From: Sphingomonas bacterium
GTDB taxonomy: Bacteria; Pseudomonadota; Alphaproteobacteria; Sphingomonadales; Sphingomonadaceae
Direction of reading: 5' to 3'
Length of the DNA stretch: 5,635 nt
Assembly (NCBI RefSeq): GCF_903643065.1
Contig: NZ_CAHJWX010000165.1
Location: forward strand, 1-5,635
Under the pieces are notes generated by a model, which was not told where the DNA came from, did no database searches, and saw nothing but the letters and a program-made list of their open reading frames with translations. Positions 1 through 5,033 of this stretch are shown in pieces. A program made the translations under genes and the position numbers. Positions within the stretch are counted from its first letter, which is position 1. Each line of letters starts with the position of its first letter.

Positions 1-1
1 C

Positions 2-127
2 GTGCCCACGGCGTCCGGCGTCCCGCTCGCGAGCACGGTGGGCGGCGGCTACGGCGCCGACGCGGGCGAGATCGCCGAGCGGCACGTCGCGGTGATCCTG
101 ACGCTGGGCGAGGCGTTCGCGAGATAG
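2..127 (+). CDS. Histone deacetylase family protein, C-terminal fragment (5' end outside window)
   Basis: An open frame enters from the left edge and ends at TAG 125-127, giving 41 residues. The fragment contains the run PLASTVGGGYGAD followed by a helix with EIAERHVAVILTLGEAF. In the zinc-dependent histone deacetylase / acetoin-utilisation (AcuC) / acetylpolyamine hydrolase family, a GGGY loop close to the C-terminus carries the tyrosine that stabilises the transition state, and a helix with a conserved R/H pattern follows it. Here that tyrosine is codon 50-52. The metal-binding Asp/His residues lie upstream, outside the window, so substrate and activity cannot be judged. The 3' end is overlapped by the convergent acyltransferase gene, with no room for a terminator between them. 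The family call rests on a short segment; the subfamily is unknown. Confidence 0.72.
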   Translation: MPTASGVPLASTVGGGYGADAGEIAERHVAVILTLGEAFAR

Positions 128-1146
128 CGTCGCGCCGGCCACCGCCGCCACCGCCGGTCCAGCACGATCGCGGCCAAGAACGCGGCGCTCACGGCCAGCA
201 TGAGCACCAGGGCGAACGATGCCGCGCCGGCCATCAAGCGATCACGCAGGATCGCGCGTGTCAGGTTCATGACGGGCAGGTGCAGCGCGTATAGCGGGTA
301 GGACAGCACACCTTCCGCCGCGCAACTTCGCTCCGCCCAGACAGGAAGCCGCGCCCGCGCGCCCGCCACGATCAGGACGGGGAAACCCACGAGCACGATC
401 GCGAGCTCGGCGGCGCCGGCGGGCGCCCACCCCGCGCCGATTAGCAGCAACGTCAGGCCGGCGAGCGTCGCGGGTCCGGACACCCCGCGCCGAGACGGTC
501 GCCGGAGATGCTGGAGCCGGGCCAGCAAGACGCCGATCACGTAGGAGAACGTAACGCGTGGCAGTCCGCCGAGGAAATCGCCGGCCCGGTCGCCGATCGC
601 GAGCGAGCCATGAAGGGCCACCGCGGCAATCAACAGCGACAGGCCGGCGATGATGACCGCGACCAGGGCCGCCGGCCCCAAGCGGCGCAGCAAGAGGTGG
701 TGCGCCGCGTTGGCGACCAACTCCCAAAACAGCGACCATTGCACCCCGACCAGCACGAAAACGCCTTGGATCGGATCGCCGAAAACGGGCAGGAAAAGCA
801 ACTCGGCGACGAGCAGCATACCCGCGAAGGACAAAGGCATGCCGTTCAGCCAAGCCGCGACCGCGCCGATGACGAGCGCGAGCGCCATGACCGGATACAA
901 TCGGCGGATGCGCGCCATTGCGAAGGCGCCAAACGACATGCCACGGCGGAACCGCTCCTCGTAACTCCGGGAGAGGACGAAGCCGGACAGCATGAAGAAG
1001 AAGTCGACCGCGAGATAACCGTGCGGCAGCGGAGTCGAGCGCGTGGTGGCTGGCGCGACATGGTGGATCAGCACGATGGCGGCCGCGATGCCGCGCATCC
1101 CGTCCAGCACCATGAGCCGGTCATCGCGCGAGGGTAAGCCGCTCAT
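49..1146 (-). CDS. Acyltransferase-3 (OafA/YrhL-type) integral membrane acyltransferase
   Basis: This 365-residue membrane protein matches the acyltransferase-3 family, which moves acetyl or other acyl groups from a cytoplasmic donor onto surface sugars, lipids or exported molecules at the inner membrane. Visible family marks are LDGMRGIAA at 14-22 with a following His pair (28-29), LAVDFFFMLSGFVLS at 45-59, RIRRLYP at 79-85, QWSLFWE at 136-142 and a late YPLYALHLP. About ten hydrophobic segments fill the rest, as is usual. The length is normal for a protein without the C-terminal SGNH domain. The ATG at 1144-1146 has no strong Shine-Dalgarno; Met12 or Met17 are later options, but both would cut into or closely abut the LDGMRG motif. 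The last 25 residues, rich in Ser/Ala/Arg, lie antisense to the deacetylase tail and look like run-on past a lost stop. It is transcribed away from korA. The acceptor substrate cannot be told. Confidence 0.9.
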   Translation of the reverse strand: MSGLPSRDDRLMVLDGMRGIAAAIVLIHHVAPATTRSTPLPHGYLAVDFFFMLSGFVLSRSYEERFRRGMSFGAFAMARIRRLYPVMALALVIGAVAAWLNGMPLSFAGMLLVAELLFLPVFGDPIQGVFVLVGVQWSLFWELVANAAHHLLLRRLGPAALVAVIIAGLSLLIAAVALHGSLAIGDRAGDFLGGLPRVTFSYVIGVLLARLQHLRRPSRRGVSGPATLAGLTLLLIGAGWAPAGAAELAIVLVGFPVLIVAGARARLPVWAERSCAAEGVLSYPLYALHLPVMNLTRAILRDRLMAGAASFALVLMLAVSAAFLAAIVLDRRWRRWPARRYLANASPSVRITATCRSAISPASAP

Positions 1147-1203
1147 GTCGCGCCCAACCTATCGGGCGAGGCGTGAGGAAGCAGTTAAGCGGCCGCCTTC
1201 ATC

Positions 1204-1219
1204 GGCGCGACGCAGCGCC
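1204..1219. repeat. Short inverted repeat GGCGC-N6-GCGCC
   Basis: Two perfect 5-base arms (1204-1208 and 1215-1219) surround a 6-base spacer in the divergent promoter region. It could be half of an operator or a small hairpin. In GC-rich DNA such a repeat often arises by chance, so the call records only what is visible. Confidence 0.25.
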
Positions 1220-1318
1220 TACATCCACTCGCGACCACCCCACGATAGTCCCGCTTGGGTCCGCTACGCCATTGCCCGCTTTCCCCCTGCGTCCGACCGG
1301 CATAAGGGCGGAGCAGCC

Positions 1319-1325
1319 AAGAGGA
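1319..1325 (+). promoter_or_regulatory. Ribosome binding site of korA
   Basis: AAGAGGA ends six bases before ATG 1332. It decides the korA start against the in-frame GTG at 1173, which would add 53 residues of low-complexity, non-family sequence. Confidence 0.7.
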
Positions 1326-1331
1326 ACCCGC

Positions 1332-3266
1332 ATGGCATCCGCCATTCATGAGATCACCCCCGCCGAAGCCGCCGCCCATCCCGCGCCCGAGTCCGTCGTC
1401 GTCCGCTTCGCCGGGGACAGCGGCGACGGCATGCAGCTCACCGGCGGCCAGTTCACGCTGTCCACCGCGCTCGCGGGCAACGACCTCGCCACCTTTCCCG
1501 ATTTCCCCGCCGAGATCCGCGCGCCGCAGGGCACGCTGTTCGGCGTCTCCGCCTTTCAGATCAATTTCGGCTCGATCGAGATTGAGACGGCGGGCGATCA
1601 GCCGGACGTGCTCGTCGCGATGAACCCGGCCGCGCTCAAGACCAATGTCGACGCGCTCAAGCCCGGCGGGCTCATCATCGCCGACGAAGGCGAGTTCGGC
1701 CAGCGTAACCTCGACAAGGCGAAGTATGCCAGCAACCCGCTGACCGACGGATCGCTGGGCAAGTGGCAGCTGATGAGCCTCAACATCAGCCAGCTGACGC
1801 TGGACGCGGTCAAGCCGTTCGGGCTGGGCAACAAGGAAGCGCTGCGCTGCAAGAACATGTGGACGCTGGGGCTGTCGCTCTGGATGTTCGATCGGGACCG
1901 CGCGCCCCTGATCGACTGGCTCAAGACGAAGTTCGCCAAGGCGCCGACCCTGGCGGAGGCGAACATCGCCGCGCTCAACGCCGGCCATGCGTTCGGCGAG
2001 ACCGCCGAGCTGGCCGGTCCGATGAAGCAGCATGCCGTGGCGGCGGCGCCGGTTGAGGCCGGGCTGTACCGCACCGTCACCGGCGCGGAGGCGATCAGCC
2101 TGGGCCTCGTCGCGGGCTGTCAGCTCGCGGGCGTGCGGATGTTCTTCGGCGGCTATCCGATTACGCCCGCGTCGGCGATCCTACACCAGCTCGCGCGAAT
2201 GAAGGAATACGGCGTCACCACCTTCCAGGCGGAGGACGAGATCGCCGCGATCGCATCGGCGATCGGCGCCTCCTATGCCGGCCAGATCGGCGTCACCTCC
2301 TCGTCCGGCCCCGGCATCGCGCTCAAGGGCGAGGCGATGGGCCTGGCGATCATGACCGAGCTGCCGCTGGTCATCGTCAACTCGCAGCGTGGCGGTCCCT
2401 CGACGGGGCTGCCGACCAAGACCGAACAGTCCGACCTCTACCAAGCGGTGTACGGCCGCAACGGCGACGCGCCGATGCCGGTGCTCGCCGCGCGCTCCGC
2501 GTCCGACTGTTTCGCCGTCGCGATCGAGGCGGTGCGAATCGCGACGCAGTACATGACGCCGGTGATGCTGCTCACCGACGGCTATATCGCCAACGCCGCC
2601 GAGCCCTGGCGCGTGCCCGACGTCGCCGCGCTGGAGCCGTTCCCGGTCTGCTTCCTCGCCGAGCCGCCGGCGGAAGGCTTCCTGCCTTATGCCCGCGACA
2701 CCAAGGGCGCGCGGCCCTGGGTCAAGCCCGGCACGCCCGGCCTGCTCCACCGCATCGGCGGCATCGAAAAGGCGGCGGGCACCGGCAACATCGATTACTC
2801 GCCCGCCAATCACCAGCACATGACGGAGGCGCGCCGCGACAAGGTGAGCGGCATCGCGGTGCCCGACCAGCAGGTCGAGCTGGGCGAGACCGGCGGCAAG
2901 CTGGCGGTGGTCGGCTGGGGCTCCACCTTCGGCCCGATCCACCAGGCCGTCCGCCGCGCGCGCGCACGCGGCGCTGATGTCAGCCACATCCACATCCGCC
3001 ACATCTGGCCGATGCCCGCGAACCTGGGCGATCTGCTCAAGGGCTTCGAGCACATCCTCGTGCCCGAGATGAACACCGGCCAGCTCAAGACGGTGCTGCG
3101 CGACCAGTTCCTGGTCGACGCGCGTCCGCTCAACAAGGTATCGGGCCAGCCCTTCCGCATCGCGGAGATCGAGGCGGCGATCGCCGACTATGCGGGCACC
3201 GGCGGCCGCGAGCTGGTCGACGCCGACGCGACCGAGCTGCCGAGCATCGCGGCGGTGAACGTGTGA
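1332..3266 (+). CDS. korA: 2-oxoglutarate (2-oxoacid):ferredoxin oxidoreductase, subunit alpha (gamma-alpha fusion)
   Basis: KorA pairs with KorB to oxidise a 2-oxoacid, probably 2-oxoglutarate, with CoA to succinyl-CoA and CO2, passing electrons to ferredoxin in the cytoplasm. The 644 residues show the fused order typical of two-subunit enzymes such as mycobacterial KorA (about 650 residues). An N-terminal gamma domain has GDSGDGMQLTG at 28-38 and PDFPAEIRAPQGT at 56-68. An alpha pyrimidine-binding domain follows with YPITPAS at 275-281, QAEDEIA from 299, GVTSSSGPG from 320 and NSQRGGPSTGLPT at 350-362. A C-terminal domain II contains VVGWGSTFGPI and the IRHIWPMP and VPEMNTGQL motifs. No ferredoxin-like 4Fe-4S domain is present. 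The start at ATG 1332 has a good RBS and fits the family N-terminus. Unusually, the partner korB is not next: hicAB intervenes, beginning on the base after the TGA. Substrate choice between 2-oxoglutarate and other 2-oxoacids is by family resemblance, not proven. Confidence 0.95.
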   Translation: MASAIHEITPAEAAAHPAPESVVVRFAGDSGDGMQLTGGQFTLSTALAGNDLATFPDFPAEIRAPQGTLFGVSAFQINFGSIEIETAGDQPDVLVAMNPAALKTNVDALKPGGLIIADEGEFGQRNLDKAKYASNPLTDGSLGKWQLMSLNISQLTLDAVKPFGLGNKEALRCKNMWTLGLSLWMFDRDRAPLIDWLKTKFAKAPTLAEANIAALNAGHAFGETAELAGPMKQHAVAAAPVEAGLYRTVTGAEAISLGLVAGCQLAGVRMFFGGYPITPASAILHQLARMKEYGVTTFQAEDEIAAIASAIGASYAGQIGVTSSSGPGIALKGEAMGLAIMTELPLVIVNSQRGGPSTGLPTKTEQSDLYQAVYGRNGDAPMPVLAARSASDCFAVAIEAVRIATQYMTPVMLLTDGYIANAAEPWRVPDVAALEPFPVCFLAEPPAEGFLPYARDTKGARPWVKPGTPGLLHRIGGIEKAAGTGNIDYSPANHQHMTEARRDKVSGIAVPDQQVELGETGGKLAVVGWGSTFGPIHQAVRRARARGADVSHIHIRHIWPMPANLGDLLKGFEHILVPEMNTGQLKTVLRDQFLVDARPLNKVSGQPFRIAEIEAAIADYAGTGGRELVDADATELPSIAAVNV

Positions 3267-3464
3267 GTGGACAGCCGGACGATCATCCGCCTGCTGAAGG
3301 CTGAAGGCTGGATACTTGATCGTGTTAACGGCAGTCATCATGTCTTCGTGAGTGGCGGCCGTCCCGGTCATGTGGTTGTGGTTCATCCGCGCAAGGACAC
3401 GCCATTGGGTGCGGTCAGATCGTTGGAACGGGAGTCTGGAGTGGCGTTGAGGAGACGGCGATGA
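3267..3464 (+). CDS. hicA: HicA family toxin (mRNA interferase)
   Basis: A 65-residue protein that matches HicA over its whole length. HicA is a small dsRBD-fold RNase that cleaves mRNA and tmRNA and is neutralised by HicB. The N-terminal helix TIIRLLKAEGW (5-15) is followed by VNGSHHVF (20-27) with the expected catalytic His24, then beta strands ending in VVVVHPRKDTPLGAVRSLERESG, the usual HicA C-terminal pattern with a helix. All key parts are intact, so activity is plausible. The start is GTG 3267, immediately after the korA TGA and in the same frame as korA; GGTGA at 3254-3258 inside korA may act as its RBS. Its end overlaps hicB by ATGA. GC is about 59% by hand count, below that of the kor genes, which suggests acquired DNA. 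Order toxin then antitoxin is standard for hicAB. Transcription is probably from the korA promoter. Confidence 0.92.
   Translation: MDSRTIIRLLKAEGWILDRVNGSHHVFVSGGRPGHVVVVHPRKDTPLGAVRSLERESGVALRRRR
3449..3454 (+). promoter_or_regulatory. Ribosome binding site of hicB
   Basis: GAGGAG lies six bases before the hicB ATG, inside the 3' end of hicA. It is the strongest Shine-Dalgarno in the four-gene unit, consistent with antitoxin being made in excess over the toxin, whose GTG start has only a weak site. Confidence 0.7.
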
Positions 3465-3904
3465 AGCGGACCTATCTGGGCGCTGTTTGCGGGACGGAAG
3501 GATCGTACGGCATCGTGTTCCGTGATCTTCCCGGCTGCACGTCGGCGGGCGACACGCTGGAGGATGTGCGCGCGATGGGTGCCGAAGCGCTCGGGGTACA
3601 CCTGCAAACAATGATCGACTACGGCCACGCGATACCTCAGCCGACTGTTCATGGTCTTCAGGAAGTGATCGATTGGTTGTGCGACCCGGACGATCTGGAT
3701 GATAACGGACCGTGGGTTGAGATTACACCGATCGCGGTCAATATTCCTGACGAGGAAGGCACGGTGGTCGTTCGCCTGAAGGCTGATCTAGTTCAGCGGA
3801 TTGCTGATCTGTCCGCAGTGAATGAGCAGCGGATCAACTCTGGCCGTTTCATCGAGTTAGCGGTCGAACACGAGATTGAGCGTTACCGAAAGTCCGCCGC
3901 ATGA
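3461..3904 (+). CDS. hicB: HicB family antitoxin with N-terminal HicB fold and C-terminal ribbon-helix-helix-like domain
   Basis: A 147-residue antitoxin, normal length for HicB. The N-terminal half has the degraded RNase-H-like HicB fold: YGIVFRDLPGCTSAGDT at 16-32, then a helix with AEALGVHLQTMID and the IPQPT turn at 58-62. The middle (about 63-99) is acidic and loop-rich. The C-terminal part from VVVRLKADLVQRIADL (102-117) through NSGRFIELAVEHEIERY (126-142) fits a strand and two helices of a ribbon-helix-helix DNA-binding domain rather than the HTH form. By family knowledge it binds HicA, blocks its RNase site and represses its own promoter. Here no separate promoter region exists upstream of hicA, so any operator must lie within korA, within hicA or at the korA promoter. 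ATG 3461 overlaps the hicA stop and TGA 3902-3904 overlaps the korB start, both as ATGA. GC is about 58% by hand count, lower than the kor genes. Confidence 0.92.
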   Translation: MKRTYLGAVCGTEGSYGIVFRDLPGCTSAGDTLEDVRAMGAEALGVHLQTMIDYGHAIPQPTVHGLQEVIDWLCDPDDLDDNGPWVEITPIAVNIPDEEGTVVVRLKADLVQRIADLSAVNEQRINSGRFIELAVEHEIERYRKSAA

Positions 3905-4920
3905 ATGACATGACTCCTTTCGTCAGCAAGCCCAAGGATTGGGAGACCGACCAGGAGGTGCGCTGGTGCCCCGGTTGCGGCGACTATGCGATCCTCAAGG
4001 CGGTGCAGCGCACCATGCCCGAGCTGGGCGTCCGGCCGGAGAACACCGTGTTCGTATCGGGCATCGGCTGCTCGTCGCGTTTTCCGTATTACATGGAGAC
4101 CTATGGCTTCCACACCATCCACGGTCGCGCGCCGGCGGTGGCGACGGGGGTGAAGCTCGCCAATCCGGACCTCGACGTGTGGATCATCACCGGTGACGGC
4201 GACGCGCTGTCGATCGGCGGCAATCACACGATGCACCTGCTGCGCCGTAATCTCGACTGTCAGTTCCTGCTGTTCAACAACGAGATATACGGGCTGACCA
4301 AGGGGCAGTATTCGCCCACGTCGCGCGTCGGCACGCGCTCGCCCTCGACGCCGCTCGGCTCGGTCGATCGCCCCGCCAATCCCTGCGCCTTCGCGCTCGG
4401 CGCCGGCGCGCGGTTCGTCGCGCGCGGGATCGACGTCCACAAGTCGCTGCCGGCGATCCTCAAGGCGGCGCACGCGCACAAGGGCACCGCGTTCGTCGAG
4501 ATCTTCCAGAACTGCATCGTCTACAACGACGACGTGTTCGCCGCCTTCACCGACCGCAAGCAGGGCGCCGACCAGAACCAGCTTTGGGTCGAGCACGGCA
4601 AGCCGCTCGTCTTCGCCGGCGGCACCAAGGGCTTGGCGCTCGACGTCGCGACCCTGCAGCTCACCGTGGTGGCGGGCGACGATCCGGCGGTGGCGGTGCA
4701 CGACCAGCGCAACCGGGGGCTGGCGCACATGCTCGTCGAGATGCCGTTCGGCGATTTCCCGATGGCGCTTGGCGTGCTCCTCGACGATCCCGCGCCGACC
4801 TTCGACAGCGCCGTGATCGAGCAGAACGCCGCCGCCGCGCGCGGCAAGGCGCCCGACCTGCAGAAGCTGCTGTCGGCCGGCCAGACCTGGATGGTCGACA
4901 AGCAGCCGCACATGATCTGA
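3901..4920 (+). CDS. korB: 2-oxoglutarate (2-oxoacid):ferredoxin oxidoreductase, subunit beta
   Basis: The 339-residue catalytic partner of KorA. It binds thiamine pyrophosphate and the [4Fe-4S] cluster that receives electrons from the TPP intermediate. Cluster cysteines expected for this family are all present: Cys23 and Cys26 in WCPGCGDY, Cys57 in GIGCSSR and Cys205 in FQNCIVYND. The TPP/Mg motif GDGDALSIGGNH is at 98-109, followed by FNNEIYGLTKGQYSPTS at 125-141. HGRAPAVATGVKLANP at 74-89 is also a family signature. There is no extra ferredoxin domain, so an external ferredoxin is needed. The length lies within the usual beta-subunit range. The start ATG 3901 overlaps the hicB stop (ATGA), and there is no clear Shine-Dalgarno before it, which points to translational coupling to hicB. 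ATG 3910 (Met4) is an alternative start. With korA it forms one functional enzyme although hicAB separates them. Confidence 0.95.
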   Translation: MNDMTPFVSKPKDWETDQEVRWCPGCGDYAILKAVQRTMPELGVRPENTVFVSGIGCSSRFPYYMETYGFHTIHGRAPAVATGVKLANPDLDVWIITGDGDALSIGGNHTMHLLRRNLDCQFLLFNNEIYGLTKGQYSPTSRVGTRSPSTPLGSVDRPANPCAFALGAGARFVARGIDVHKSLPAILKAAHAHKGTAFVEIFQNCIVYNDDVFAAFTDRKQGADQNQLWVEHGKPLVFAGGTKGLALDVATLQLTVVAGDDPAVAVHDQRNRGLAHMLVEMPFGDFPMALGVLLDDPAPTFDSAVIEQNAAAARGKAPDLQKLLSAGQTWMVDKQPHMI

Positions 4921-4921
4921 G

Positions 4922-4934
4922 GCTGTCCTACAGC
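4922..4934 (+). terminator. Small hairpin just after korB, possible weak terminator
   Basis: GCTGT (4922-4926) and ACAGC (4930-4934) form a perfect five-pair stem with a three-base loop starting two bases after the korB stop. It is followed by GACTTTCC, which has only three Ts in a row. The stem is short and the tail poor, so efficient intrinsic termination is doubtful; it may only protect the mRNA 3' end or be chance. Confidence 0.22.
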
Positions 4935-5020
4935 GACTTTCCTGTGCACGAGCGTGGGCAACGGCTCCCTCAACACCGACGGAAGGTCACAGATCGGGTG
5001 TCTTTGACGCGACTTTCCGT
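4933..5020. repeat. Direct repeat GCGACTTTCC with intervening inverted copy, kor-cfa spacer
   Basis: GCGACTTTCC occurs exactly at 4933-4942 and at 5009-5018. Between them, ACGGAAGGTC (4979-4988) is the reverse complement of GACTTTCCGT (5011-5020) apart from one position that would be a G-U pair in RNA. The middle copy can therefore pair with either flanking copy: a ten-pair stem with a 22-base loop to the right, or eight pairs with a longer loop to the left. The spacer (4921-5033) holds no other visible gene. Its function is unknown. Confidence 0.4.
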
Positions 5021-5033
5021 AGCTCGACCGGCG

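Larger units (their letters stand above)
1147..1331. promoter_or_regulatory. Divergent intergenic region between acyltransferase and korA
   Basis: These 185 bases separate the starts of the minus-strand acyltransferase and korA, so promoters for both, including the one likely to drive korA-hicA-hicB-korB, should lie here. I could not find a convincing -35/-10 pair. TTGCCC at 1272-1277 and CATAAG at 1301-1306 resemble the two boxes but are 23 bases apart, which is too far. A short perfect inverted repeat is present at 1204-1219 and an 8-base palindrome GCGGCCGC at 1189-1196. The korA frame stays open through much of the region (GTG at 1173), but this stretch reads as noncoding. Confidence 0.45.

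Noticed and set aside
508..1137. Open frame of 209 codons on the plus strand opposite the acyltransferase
   Set aside because: Its highly charged, Gln/Asp/Arg-rich translation is the antisense of hydrophobic membrane segments, and no family motif is present.
1189..1196. GCGGCCGC palindrome in the divergent promoter region
   Set aside because: An 8-base GC palindrome is expected often in DNA of this composition and has no supporting partner site.
1272..1306. TTGCCC and CATAAG as a sigma-70 promoter for korA
   Set aside because: The 23-base spacing is well outside the usual 16-18, and no better pair was found.
1173..1331. Possible 53-residue N-terminal extension of KorA from GTG 1173
   Set aside because: The extension has no family resemblance and no RBS, while ATG 1332 has AAGAGGA at proper spacing and gives the expected KorA N-terminus.
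3293..3310. Tandem GCTGAAG repeat (about 2.6 copies) near the start of hicA
   Set aside because: It encodes the LLKAEGW helix expected in HicA, so it is explained by protein conservation and codon choice.
2181..3611. Long open frame of 476 codons on the minus strand across korA and hicAB
   Set aside because: It is antisense to clear family genes and its translation is Arg/Asp/Ala-rich without any recognisable motif, as expected for a shadow frame in high-GC DNA.
3883..4911. Long open frame of 342 codons on the minus strand opposite korB
   Set aside because: It mirrors korB almost exactly and has shadow-type composition; the plus-strand frame carries all the KorB cluster and TPP motifs.
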